A stretch of 64,000 nt of DNA, from NCBI RefSeq assembly GCF_009677585.1, contig NZ_WKYV01000006.1:225254-289253 (forward strand), written 5' to 3'. Position numbers and translations under genes: made by a program. The notes beneath the pieces were generated by a model, which saw only the letters and a list, made by a program, of their open reading frames with translations, did no database searches and was not told the origin of the DNA. Positions 1 to 6,271 of the stretch are shown here, in pieces; position 1 is the stretch's first letter; the number at the start of each line of letters is the position of its first letter. This stretch comes from Lactonifactor sp. BIOML-A5 (GTDB lineage: Bacteria; Bacillota; Clostridia; Lachnospirales; Lachnospiraceae).

Positions 1-456
1 GTAAAGCAGCTCCAAAAAGACCTGAACACCCTGGGATATAACTGTGGTACGGCTGACGGGATCTACGGAAAAAAGACGGCGGCGGCGGTTGAAAAACTGC
101 AGAAAGCTACCGGGTTGGCGGCTGATGGTATGGCAGGTATCAAGACACTGGCGAAGATTGATGAACTGCTGAACGCAAAGCCTCAGTGGATACAGCAGGG
201 CGGACGCTGGTGGTACAGGCACGCAGATGGCAGCTATACAAAATCTGGCTGGGAAAAGATAGGTGGCACATGGTACTACTTCGATGCCGCAGGTTTGATG
301 AAAACGGGCTGGGTGCTGCTGGGGAAAAGCTGGTATTATCTCAAGAGCAGCGGAGCTATGGCCTGTAATGAACTGCTAAAGATTGGAAATGAACTATTTT
401 ATTTTACGTCTGAGGGCCATATGGGCACCACAAACGGCAGAGGTGCGTTAGTATAA
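1..456 (+). CDS. Phage endolysin, C-terminal part (peptidoglycan-binding and choline-binding-type repeats)
   Basis: The reading frame is open from the first base, so the catalytic N-terminus lies upstream of the window. The visible 151 residues begin with a PG_binding_1-type repeat (LQKDLNTLGY, DGIYGKKTAAAV, LQKATGL). Aromatic cell-wall-binding repeats follow (GGRWWYRHADGS, GGTWYYFDAAG, GKSWYYLKSSG). This layout is typical of N-acetylmuramoyl-L-alanine amidases or lysozymes of Firmicutes phages that degrade the host wall at lysis. It is the last gene of a rightward late operon and is followed directly by a terminator hairpin. The enzymatic class cannot be told from this part. Confidence 0.85.
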   Translation, partial: VKQLQKDLNTLGYNCGTADGIYGKKTAAAVEKLQKATGLAADGMAGIKTLAKIDELLNAKPQWIQQGGRWWYRHADGSYTKSGWEKIGGTWYYFDAAGLMKTGWVLLGKSWYYLKSSGAMACNELLKIGNELFYFTSEGHMGTTNGRGALV

Positions 457-462
457 GAAGAA

Positions 463-487
463 AGCCCGGGGATTATCTCCCTGGGCT
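463..487 (+). terminator. Terminator hairpin of the late operon
   Basis: AGCCCGGGG at 463-471 pairs with CCCTGGGCT at 479-487, with one G-U pair and a 7-nt loop. A weak T/C-rich tract follows. It starts 6 bases after the endolysin stop and overlaps the last codons of the convergent gene at 473-784, so it may serve both directions. Confidence 0.6.
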
Positions 488-784
488 ATTCTCTTCCTCC
501 CGTCTGCTTTCAACGTCTTCCATTTTCTTTAGCTGCCGTTCTGGGTCAGAAACGGTTTTTACCACATTCCGCAGTGCGCCCAGGCGCTTCACGGATAATC
601 CTTCCAATTGCTGGATCATGTGCATGATCTCAGAGTGGTCATCTCTGGTGGCAGCGGCTCTTAACTTTTTGATGGTTTCCAGCTGGTCATCTTCCCAGTT
701 ATCTACCCATTCTGATAATACACGTTCCTGTGTTTCGTATGTTCTAACTCTTCTGAGCTTCATCCCGATTGATTTTGTTTTCAT
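473..784 (-). CDS. Prophage hypothetical protein, 103 aa, charged helical
   Basis: I do not recognise this family. The protein is very rich in charged residues (Lys, Arg, Glu, Asp) and predicted almost wholly helical, with no Cys motif and no membrane segment. An AAAGGGG ribosome binding site lies 6 bases before the ATG, and a sigma-A-like promoter (818-846) precedes it, so it is probably a real, separately transcribed gene. It is the last leftward gene of the accessory island, between the AbrB-controlled small gene and the endolysin. Its 3' end overlaps the endolysin terminator. Confidence 0.6.
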   Translation of the reverse strand: MKTKSIGMKLRRVRTYETQERVLSEWVDNWEDDQLETIKKLRAAATRDDHSEIMHMIQQLEGLSVKRLGALRNVVKTVSDPERQLKKMEDVESRREEENSPGR

Positions 785-817
785 ATTTTGCCCCTTTACA
801 TTTTCCGATTTTAGTTT

Positions 818-849
818 ATAATATAAGTATAAGTCATCCCTGTCAGGGA
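818..849 (-). promoter_or_regulatory. Promoter with a 13-bp palindrome over its -35 box
   Basis: On the minus strand CTGACA (841-846) and TATTAT (818-823) are separated by 17 bp, about 30 bp upstream of the 103-aa gene. The -35 box lies inside the perfect inverted repeat TCCCTGACAGGGA (837-849), which would be a natural repressor site. The palindrome differs from the neighbouring AbrB-type operators. Confidence 0.5.
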
Positions 850-931
850 ATGTGGGTTAAAATAACGTATCATATTATTTTATGTCGGAGGAGCGGTGGC
901 AAGCCCGCCCTCCTCTGGTAAACTCCTTGTC

Positions 932-1072
932 TTACTTTTTAAGTAAGGCTTTTATTTTTTCTTTCGCTTCCTCAAGGGTTTCGCACTCGTTGAGGATTTC
1001 AAGAATTTTCCTTGTTTGGTTTTCTTCGGTGATTTCCACCAGCAGTTCACTAGTATTCATTTCTTCGTCCAT
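932..1072 (-). CDS. Small acidic helical protein, 46 aa
   Basis: A 46-codon gene beginning MDEEMNTSELLVEI and ending EAKEKIKALLKK. It has a strong GGGAGG site 5 bases before the ATG and lies downstream of a consensus promoter with an operator (1128-1156). The acidic, helical composition and operon position next to an AbrB-like regulator would suit a small regulatory or toxin/antitoxin-type partner, but that is only inference. No family is recognised. Confidence 0.55.
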   Translation of the reverse strand: MDEEMNTSELLVEITEENQTRKILEILNECETLEEAKEKIKALLKK

Positions 1073-1127
1073 GTGGCCCTCCCTTCTCCGCTTGCCCGGT
1101 ATTAAGTTAATCTCTTAACTTACTTAT

Positions 1128-1156
1128 ATTATACTATTATTGGTAACCAATGTCAA
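1128..1156 (-). promoter_or_regulatory. Consensus sigma-A promoter with operator in the spacer
   Basis: On the minus strand TTGACA (1151-1156), a 17-bp spacer and TATAAT (1128-1133) match the consensus exactly. The spacer holds the palindrome ATTGGTTACCAAT (1139-1151), the same site found in two other nearby promoters. It drives the 46-aa gene. The -35 box overlaps the stop region of the AbrB-like gene. Confidence 0.75.
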
Positions 1157-1335
1157 TTGCTTTTCTTCTTTTCTATTATTATTTTTCCATTTACACAGGA
1201 TACCAACACACTTTTGTCATCCTGTGTGACCCCGATCTCCTTTATCATATCGGCCGGCAAACTTATTTTGTAGTTAACGGAATTTTTACCTGCTGAGCCA
1301 CCAGCTTTTGCGATTATTACATTTCTTTCTACCAC
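1153..1335 (-). CDS. AbrB/MazE-like transcriptional regulator, 60 aa
   Basis: The small protein has a SpoVT/AbrB (swapped-hairpin) DNA-binding domain: residues from NSVNYKISLPADMIKEIGV through VLVSCVNGKIIIEKK match the usual order of two beta hairpins around an LP..(I/L)...G motif. An ATG exists six codons upstream, but the AGGAGGTGA box lies inside that extension and is well spaced for the GTG at 1335, so GTG is the likely start. The gene is enclosed by four palindromic operator copies, so it probably represses itself and the two flanking transcription units. No toxin gene follows it in the classic antitoxin order. Confidence 0.75.
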   Translation of the reverse strand: MVERNVIIAKAGGSAGKNSVNYKISLPADMIKEIGVTQDDKSVLVSCVNGKIIIEKKKSN

Positions 1336-1364
1336 CTTGTCACCTCCTGTCATTGGTTACCTAT

Positions 1365-1393
1365 ATAGTATCATCATTGGTTACCAAAAACAA
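1365..1393 (-). promoter_or_regulatory. Promoter of the AbrB-like gene, operator in spacer
   Basis: On the minus strand TTGTTT (1388-1393), 17 bp, then TACTAT (1365-1370). The spacer contains the operator copy at 1376-1388, and another copy (1352-1364) covers the expected start of transcription. It faces away from the promoter at 1412-1440. Confidence 0.6.
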
Positions 1394-1411
1394 TAATAAA
1401 TAAAAAAACTA

Positions 1412-1440
1412 TTGACTATTGGTTACCAATAATATATAAT
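1412..1440 (+). promoter_or_regulatory. Strong promoter of the rightward island operon, operator in spacer
   Basis: TTGACT (1412-1417), 17 bp, TATAAT (1435-1440). The 13-bp palindrome ATTGGTTACCAAT fills 1418-1430, directly after the -35 box. Bound protein would block RNA polymerase. It would drive the genes from 1484 through the recombinase ending at 3832. Confidence 0.75.
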
Positions 1441-1483
1441 GTAATTACAAGGTAAGGAAAACACAAACACAGGAGGTAGAAAG

Positions 1484-2125
1484 ATGAAAAAATATAACTT
1501 ATCCAACATCATGAAAAGAGCATGGGAAATCAAAAAACAGAAGTTAAAAAACATTTTTTCTATCTGCCTCCGTATGGCTTGGAAAGAAGCCAAGGAAGGA
1601 GTCATCATGAAAGAAGAAATCAAAAGGCTTGTAGAAACATACAGGATTCAGGAGCGGGAAGACGGGATGATCAGGGTCATGGACGTTAACAAAGCTCAGG
1701 CATCCGGTGACCTGAAGATGATCAAGGGAAACAAGCAGGCGATCCTTGATTATATAAGGAACGAAAAAAGAGTAGCCAATGAAAGACAGCATAAAATAGA
1801 CTCTATCGAAGGTCTTTCCGAAATCGAAGCTTGCATGGATGCATGGGCTGAATGGCACGCGGATTTCGACAGAATGGTGGATACCGGAAGAAGTTACATG
1901 ACGGTCAAAAAACCATCTACAGAAGTAGCAGAGCTGAGAAAGAAATACCCGGTAGCGGATGCTTACTTAATAGCAGACAAAGAGTCACGCAGATCAAATT
2001 ATGAGCTTGCAACAATCGGAAAAAAAGGTCTTGAACGCATTATAAACGGAGAGGATTACAAAAAAGTCCTTGATGATATGAAAAAAGAGCGGGCAGCATT
2101 TACTGAATCACACATTTGGGAATGA
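1484..2125 (+). CDS. Prophage hypothetical protein, 213 aa
   Basis: First gene of the rightward island operon, with AGGAGGT 6 bases before its ATG. The N-terminus (MKKYNLSNIMKRAWEIKK) resembles a short basic segment common at the start of Firmicutes phage and plasmid proteins. The rest is charged and helical, without Cys motifs, membrane segments or a nuclease signature I can see. An internal ATG at the second methionine of GVIMKEEIKR is preceded by an AAGGAG-like stretch and could give a shorter product of about 172 aa. Function unknown. Confidence 0.65.
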   Translation: MKKYNLSNIMKRAWEIKKQKLKNIFSICLRMAWKEAKEGVIMKEEIKRLVETYRIQEREDGMIRVMDVNKAQASGDLKMIKGNKQAILDYIRNEKRVANERQHKIDSIEGLSEIEACMDAWAEWHADFDRMVDTGRSYMTVKKPSTEVAELRKKYPVADAYLIADKESRRSNYELATIGKKGLERIINGEDYKKVLDDMKKERAAFTESHIWE

Positions 2126-2169
2126 TCATTCGCCCGCCCCGGAGGTTACGAGGGCAGAAAGGATATAAA

Positions 2170-2469
2170 ATGAAAACAATCAAAAAATATGAAGAATTTA
2201 ATGCAAGGCGTTACGGTAATCCGTGGGTGGCAATTGTTGGAAAAAACGGGAAGATAGATTTTTCCCAGAAGATAGGTGGATACACTGGAGCCTACGGAAA
2301 AGGAGAAGCCGGAGAATTATATATTAGTGATCCGGTGGAAGGCGCCGTGTATGCATACGGCCAGAAGGACTACAGGGGAAGTAACGGCGGATATAGATAC
2401 GTACAATATTCTAATGGCGAATTTACCGAAATTGAAAAATCCGATCTTATCGAAACGTTATCGCGCTAA
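2170..2469 (+). CDS. Prophage hypothetical protein, 99 aa
   Basis: An unrecognised small protein rich in Gly and Tyr (GGYTGAYGKGEAG, YRGSNGGYRYVQY), predicted mostly beta. The frame is open from 2116, but the ATG at 2170 is preferred: it follows AGAAAGGAT at proper spacing, while the upstream extension would read through the GC-rich repeat and overlap the previous gene. It sits second in the island operon. Confidence 0.6.
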   Translation: MKTIKKYEEFNARRYGNPWVAIVGKNGKIDFSQKIGGYTGAYGKGEAGELYISDPVEGAVYAYGQKDYRGSNGGYRYVQYSNGEFTEIEKSDLIETLSR

Positions 2470-2519
2470 CAATATTCCACCCGCCCCGGCCGGGTAAAGC
2501 CGGGAGAAAGAAGGAAGGT

Positions 2520-2678
2520 ATGAAAAAAGGGATCATGGACTTATTAACTGAAGAAATGAATAACAACCGCACGGAAGAACAGAAACAGAACGGAGAGAAA
2601 TGGGAGAGGCTCCACAGCGAACAATATCAGATAGTACAGACAAGAGATGGGGTTTTTCATAATCATACTAAAAAGTAG
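2520..2678 (+). CDS. Small hydrophilic protein, 52 aa
   Basis: A 52-codon gene starting MKKGIMDLLTEEMNNN with AAGGAAGG just before the ATG. It is charged, without membrane segments or metal ligands. It lies between the 99-aa gene and the recombinase, with a CCCGCCCCGG repeat on each side. The strong ribosome binding site and tight packing argue it is translated; its role is unknown. Confidence 0.5.
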   Translation: MKKGIMDLLTEEMNNNRTEEQKQNGEKWERLHSEQYQIVQTRDGVFHNHTKK

Positions 2679-2728
2679 AATTCTAACCCGCCCCGGCATT
2701 CATCAAAACGAAAAGGAGATGTGTAAAA

Positions 2729-3832
2729 ATGGAAAATCGAACTTTGAAATTTATGTTTAAGCGCGTGTTACAACGCGAACCAGTTTTGGTTCATGATTCA
2801 AGCCCGATACCGAAACAAAAATCAAGTCCAATACTTGAACAAAAAATAAATACGGCGTCAGAGGATGAAATAGATGTGGCATCGGATTCAAAGACAAATA
2901 CATCACCAGAATCCAACGAAGAAATCTGTCGTTTCCATACTAAGAAAATGCTTGTGTCGCAACTAATTGATGAATGGTTTCATGACCATAGATTCAAGAT
3001 AATGGAATCTACCGCCTACGAATACGAAAAGTGCATACCATTTGTTAAAGACTACTTCGCAGGCTTTTACATTGACGACATCACTTCCGATATGGTATAT
3101 GAATATATTATTTTTTTAAAGAATAAATATTCTACACTATCTTCCGGAAGAATTTACTACAAAATACTGCAATTGAGCCTAAAATATGCAATGAATTATC
3201 ACTACACAAGCTATAATCCTGCTGCAGAAATCTTCTATCCCAGGCCACCCCGAGCAGAAATCAAGCCATTTTCGGAAGACGAATACAAACTACTAATTAC
3301 CGCTGATGGCCCTGACTGGGTACGCAATGGAATAATTATTGCTTTTCGGACAGGGATGAGACGAGGAGAAGTATATGCGCTTAAGTGGTCAGACATTAAT
3401 CTAGCACAAAAATACATTTCTGTGCAACGAGCAATCAGTAGCGCATGCTCGAAAACTATTCTTAAAACTACCAAAACACCTGCGGGCGTGCGCAGGATAG
3501 ATATTGATAGTAAATTGGTCGCATTTCTGACTGATTTAAAACAAAACAGCCTGAATGAAACCTTTGTATTTCCTGGAACAGCTAGGGAATATCGGGTCCC
3601 CTGGAATGTATCCAAGGAGTTAAAAAAAATGTGCGAGAAAGTAGGAATACCTCCTAGAGATTTTCATGCTTTGCGCCATACGCATGCTTCTGTACTCCTT
3701 GCGCATGGCGTACATCCCAAAATAGTTCAGGAGCGCCTTGGACATAGTAGTTGTCAAATAACAATGGATACATATAGTCATATAACCCCCACAATACAGG
3801 ACACAGCGGTAAATGTGATGGAAAACATATAG
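2729..3832 (+). CDS. Second tyrosine recombinase, 367 aa
   Basis: A complete phage-integrase-family recombinase. The C-terminal domain shows the catalytic set: Arg211 in TGMRRGE, His313-x-x-Arg316 (HALRH), His339 (RLGHSS) and nucleophile Tyr349 (MDTYSH). A SAM-like core-binding domain precedes it (about 75-165). The first 70 residues are low-complexity with repeated SPIPKQK/SPILEQK units, unlike the usual arm-binding domain. AAGGAG precedes the ATG. It is not next to the prophage attachment site, which has its own integrase, so it may belong to a nested element or perform local recombination. It closes the AbrB-controlled operon, followed by a terminator. Confidence 0.88.
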   Translation: MENRTLKFMFKRVLQREPVLVHDSSPIPKQKSSPILEQKINTASEDEIDVASDSKTNTSPESNEEICRFHTKKMLVSQLIDEWFHDHRFKIMESTAYEYEKCIPFVKDYFAGFYIDDITSDMVYEYIIFLKNKYSTLSSGRIYYKILQLSLKYAMNYHYTSYNPAAEIFYPRPPRAEIKPFSEDEYKLLITADGPDWVRNGIIIAFRTGMRRGEVYALKWSDINLAQKYISVQRAISSACSKTILKTTKTPAGVRRIDIDSKLVAFLTDLKQNSLNETFVFPGTAREYRVPWNVSKELKKMCEKVGIPPRDFHALRHTHASVLLAHGVHPKIVQERLGHSSCQITMDTYSHITPTIQDTAVNVMENI

Positions 3833-3979
3833 ATTTTGCAGAATAAAGGGAGAATGATTGCTTACATTAGCGTTTTTATACTAAAACAGTTTTGATACGA
3901 ACATTTAACCAAATATACCAATATAGTCTCTAATATTGCATTATAGCGCAATAAAACCTAATCTTCTATCAAATGCTTA

Positions 3980-4011
3980 AGGCGCCCTGGATAATCAAGG
4001 CGCCTGTTTTT
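3980..4011 (+). terminator. Terminator after the second recombinase
   Basis: AGGCGCC (3980-3986) pairs with GGCGCCT (3999-4005) around a 12-nt loop, followed by GTTTTT. It ends the rightward island operon. The 147 bases between the recombinase stop and this hairpin contain no gene; they hold an imperfect TATTGC/GCAATA inverted repeat. Confidence 0.7.
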
Positions 4012-4240
4012 AACATTTTTCAAATAATGTGCATATTGGTACTTCGAGGGCATCTGCGATCATAAAAACCGTATCCAACGATACCCCTACATCCATGTTG
4101 GATGCCTCAATGTTGCTAAGATGCGTCCGGCTGATGCCTGCCTGCTCCGCAAGCTCCGCTTGGGTGTATCCTTTAATCTTTCGGTAATAGGCTATTGTAA
4201 GACCTAGTACCCTGTGCTTATCATTAAACAAACGTTTCAT
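4010..4240 (-). CDS. XRE-family transcriptional regulator, 76 aa
   Basis: A one-domain Cro/C1-type HTH protein: GLTIAYYRKIKGYTQAELAE, recognition helix ISRTHLSNIEA, then the fourth and fifth helices ending EVPICTLFEKC. The ATG at 4240 is preferred over the adjacent TTG; AAGGAG lies just upstream, with rather short spacing. It closely resembles the host-side regulator at 26143-26376, including an almost identical recognition helix, and both genes carry the same 19-bp palindrome. Probably autorepressing. It is transcribed alone towards the recombinase. Confidence 0.8.
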   Translation of the reverse strand: MKRLFNDKHRVLGLTIAYYRKIKGYTQAELAEQAGISRTHLSNIEASNMDVGVSLDTVFMIADALEVPICTLFEKC

Positions 4241-4258
4241 CAACTCCTTATTGTAAAA

Positions 4259-4306
4259 TGCAAATTATATATTTGCAATTATATCATATTATATGAAATA
4301 TGTCGA
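4259..4306 (-). promoter_or_regulatory. Promoter and 19-bp operator of the XRE gene
   Basis: On the minus strand TCGACA (4301-4306), 17 bp, TATAAT (4278-4283). Immediately downstream, covering the expected start site, is the perfect palindrome TGCAAATTATATATTTGCA (4259-4277). A 17/19 match to it lies upstream of the host XRE gene at 26052-26070. Confidence 0.7.
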
Positions 4307-4397
4307 TTATCGTCGAGTCTTTTTGCTTTACATGTATTTTGTGGTTTTGTATAATCAAGCTATGGAGCTTCCCTCCATCTAATTCCAGTTTTGTAAA

Positions 4398-4658
4398 TCA
4401 ATCTTCTTCGGTTTCTGTGAGATATTCTTCCTCGGAGACTATGCTTAAAAGTGAAACATCTATGTTCAGGAACTCGGCAGCAGCTTTTAAGGCATCGTCT
4501 TTCGTTTTTTCTCTTTCAACCTCAATCTTTTCGGCACTGACTGGTTTTTTTAAGTTAAAGCCAATTTTTAAATAACAATCCGATGGGTTTCCATCTTCAT
4601 CTTCTGCGAATCCTGCTTCTTTTGCCACTCTGTAAAAAAAATCTATACTCTTTTTCAT
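4398..4658 (-). CDS. Prophage hypothetical protein, 86 aa
   Basis: Last gene of the leftward early operon. It is acidic and helical, starting MKKSIDFFYRVAKEAGFAED, with AGAAAGGAT before the ATG. A short CCGGT/ACCGG hairpin sits just upstream of that ribosome binding site. There is no recognisable domain. After its stop an ATGGAG/CTCCAT hairpin (4362-4378) lacks a T tract, so how this operon terminates is unclear. Confidence 0.6.
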   Translation of the reverse strand: MKKSIDFFYRVAKEAGFAEDEDGNPSDCYLKIGFNLKKPVSAEKIEVEREKTKDDALKAAAEFLNIDVSLLSIVSEEEYLTETEED

Positions 4659-4688
4659 AATATCCTTTCTCCGGTTCTACCGGAAATC

Positions 4689-4862
4689 CTAATTTGTAGA
4701 TGCAGTTGTGTCCAACTCAATGCCTTCCATAACTGCCCTCATCTCCAAAATTGTCATGTAGTTTCGCATTGACTCCAGCTGTAATTCATAGGTGCCTCTT
4801 GGACAAGTAGGCTCAAAATTTTCTATCCCCTTTTCTAAAAATTGCGGTTTAGTTATCTTGAT
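4689..4862 (-). CDS. Possible 57-aa protein with an ATC start
   Basis: An open frame of 58 codons overlaps the end of the preceding gene by 14 bases, the normal packing here, and ends TAG. It contains no ATG, GTG or TTG in its first 30 codons. AAGGA lies 5 bases before an ATC; reading that as the initiator gives (M)KITKPQFLEKGIENFEP, a credible N-terminus. Two other genes of this prophage show the same ATC pattern. The alternative is a dead gene, or a 26-aa peptide from the later ATG. Confidence 0.4.
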   Translation of the reverse strand: MKITKPQFLEKGIENFEPTCPRGTYELQLESMRNYMTILEMRAVMEGIELDTTASTN

Positions 4863-5088
4863 AGTTATCCTTCATCCCTGTATTTCTTATGCAGCAAGAG
4901 CATTTCTGGTGTCTCTTCCCCCTCCATTTGCAATCAGCGCAAGCCATTTTTTTCATATCACTCAAAGCCGCCTCGCTCCACCAGCCAGTTCCGGTGCACC
5001 CACTCACGAAATAGGGTGTTACCCTTCCCTCATCTACGAATGTAATCTCAACCGGAATTAAAAATCTATCACCAACCTTATATTTCAT
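4849..5088 (-). CDS. Prophage Cys-rich small protein, 79 aa
   Basis: A small protein with an N-terminal beta segment (MKYKVGDRFLIPVEI) and a C-terminal cysteine cluster (ACADCKWRG, then KCSCC), probably a zinc-binding knuckle. This kind of protein is common among early genes of Clostridia phages; its role is unknown. AGAGGT precedes the ATG, and a CGGC/GCCG hairpin lies just upstream. Confidence 0.6.
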   Translation of the reverse strand: MKYKVGDRFLIPVEITFVDEGRVTPYFVSGCTGTGWWSEAALSDMKKMACADCKWRGKRHQKCSCCIRNTGMKDNYQDN

Positions 5089-5147
5089 TCTCTACCTCTT
5101 TCTCCGGCACTCAGCAGCCGACCGCTAAATCTTAATGAAGTCAATTG

Positions 5148-5294
5148 TCAGTTTACGTATTTTTTTAATATCTGTAATACAAGCGTTGTCGAGACAAGTA
5201 GCTGTCCATTATCCGTATACTCCTCTTCTATGTCTACAAAACTTACATCTCTTATTTCTTCCTGTATCATTTCAAGCTCTTCTTTACTCATCAT
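5148..5294 (-). CDS. Small acidic prophage protein, 48 aa
   Basis: A 48-codon gene starting MMSKEELEMIQEEIRDV and ending LVLQILKKYVN, with AAAGGA five bases before the first ATG. Acidic amphipathic helices, no known domain. It lies in the row of small leftward early genes. The GGC/GCC mini-hairpin and AAAGG box upstream repeat the pattern of its neighbours, which supports it being real. Confidence 0.55.
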   Translation of the reverse strand: MMSKEELEMIQEEIRDVSFVDIEEEYTDNGQLLVSTTLVLQILKKYVN

Positions 5295-5320
5295 TTTCCT
5301 TTCCGGCAATCGCCTAAATC

Positions 5321-5659
5321 CTAAGTTAGTTCCAATCTAATTTTTTGCCCGCAGCAATTACAATAGTCTGTATCCGTTGCCATTAAATTTTTTGAACCGC
5401 AAACTGGGCAATCTCCACGTATCGAATACGGATAATTGTTAAAACCCCTTAATATATGTCTTTGATTCACTTTCATAGGTATCTGCTTTTCCAATGCTTT
5501 TTTCACTCTTCCAAAATCAAAATTAACCTCTTTTACATCCTCTTCCGCTTTTCCGTCCAGATTTATGGTGCGTACCTTTTTAATCATAATGTCTCTGATA
5601 TGCTCCATATTTTCTATGGTGTCCTCCATACTCCACGGCATTTTTAAGTTTCTACCCAT
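5321..5659 (-). CDS. Prophage zinc-ribbon protein, 112 aa
   Basis: The N-terminal part is helical. The C-terminus carries two CxxC knuckles (DCPVCGSKNL and DYCNCCGQKI), a classic zinc ribbon for nucleic-acid or protein contact. GAAAGGGAT precedes the ATG. This is a common early-region phage protein type without assigned function. A 19-21 codon frame lies in the gap upstream (5660-5756), too short to support as a gene. Confidence 0.65.
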   Translation of the reverse strand: MGRNLKMPWSMEDTIENMEHIRDIMIKKVRTINLDGKAEEDVKEVNFDFGRVKKALEKQIPMKVNQRHILRGFNNYPYSIRGDCPVCGSKNLMATDTDYCNCCGQKIRLELT

Positions 5660-5756
5660 ACTATCCCTTTCTTGGTTTGAACCGTAAACTCTTAAGTTGC
5701 CGAAGTAAGAGCAGATTCATCAGCATACCTTATATACTGTCCTGTTTCAAAAGTCT

Positions 5757-6017
5757 TTACACTGTCCTATATAAAGCTTTCCACTGTGCCTTGCTTAGTT
5801 TTCTTTTATAGCATAGATACTTCAAACTACGTACCTTATATTCTTTTAGTTCATCTGCGGCCTGCTTCCCCTTCCATCCTAAGGCTGTATACATTTCCAG
5901 TGACGGGGATACAATCCCTAATTCTCTGTTAATTCTGTTGCTGCATATACAGCGCGGAGGCTTTGGCCAGTGTTTTATCATATACTCTGTATAAAATGGT
6001 TTTTTATTTTTTCTCAT
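5757..6017 (-). CDS. Prophage hypothetical protein, 86 aa
   Basis: Basic protein starting MRKNKKPFYTEYMIKHWPKP with one CxC motif (PRCICSNR) and a Lys/Arg-rich C-terminus that may bind nucleic acid. The ribosome binding site is weak (AAAGAGAAAAG). No family recognised; assignment rests on length, direction and context in the leftward early operon. Confidence 0.5.
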   Translation of the reverse strand: MRKNKKPFYTEYMIKHWPKPPRCICSNRINRELGIVSPSLEMYTALGWKGKQAADELKEYKVRSLKYLCYKRKLSKAQWKALYRTV

Positions 6018-6070
6018 AAATACTTTTCTCTTTTATAACCCAAATTTATTAGTATCTCGCAAGGAGCCCT

Positions 6071-6271
6071 ATGAAAAAAATATCTAAAACTCCAACTATA
6101 TTTTTTGAATCATTTGAGGCAGCACTGTTGTATGAGGAATTCTTGCAAATTCCAGACAACCCTTTCGGATTTTCAATACCCCCAAACTTTATTGTCAGCT
6201 CGCATTTTATGATCACAATGCTCAAAACCGCTTACGCAGTAAAAGGATGGGATTATATTGATGATTGCTAG
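6071..6271 (+). CDS. Possible small protein on the opposite strand, 66 aa
   Basis: The frame MKKISKTPTIFFESFEAALL... runs against the surrounding leftward operon but has a good AAGGAG four bases before ATG. It ends with a 4-base overlap of the 3' end of the helicase gene, and starts just after the 5' end of the 86-aa gene. Composition looks protein-like, with aromatic and charged residues. It could be an independently expressed small gene or an accidental frame with a chance ribosome binding site. Confidence 0.4.
   Translation: MKKISKTPTIFFESFEAALLYEEFLQIPDNPFGFSIPPNFIVSSHFMITMLKTAYAVKGWDYIDDC

Larger units (their letters stand above)
1139..1430. repeat. Four copies of a 13-bp operator palindrome, ATTGGTWACCAAT
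   Basis: Copies lie at 1139-1151 (perfect), 1352-1364 (right end degraded), 1376-1388 (one mismatch) and 1418-1430 (perfect). Three sit inside the 17-bp spacers of three promoters; the fourth covers the expected transcription start of the AbrB-like gene, which lies between copies one and two. The arrangement indicates autoregulation and local control by that protein. Confidence 0.75.
2133..2696 (+). repeat. Three intergenic copies of CCCGCCCCGG
   Basis: The GC-rich 10-mer lies at 2133-2142, 2480-2489 and 2687-2696, each in a short gap just before a gene in an otherwise AT-rich operon. In the middle copy the sequence continues into a small hairpin (CCGGC then GCCGG) ending just before the ribosome binding site. 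The exact recurrence suggests a shared RNA-level or insertion signal rather than chance. Confidence 0.5.

Noticed and set aside
1153..1353. Classic two-gene toxin-antitoxin pair with the AbrB-like protein as antitoxin
   Set aside because: No MazF, PemK or PIN-type toxin lies directly downstream; the next gene is a 46-aa acidic protein on a separate promoter.
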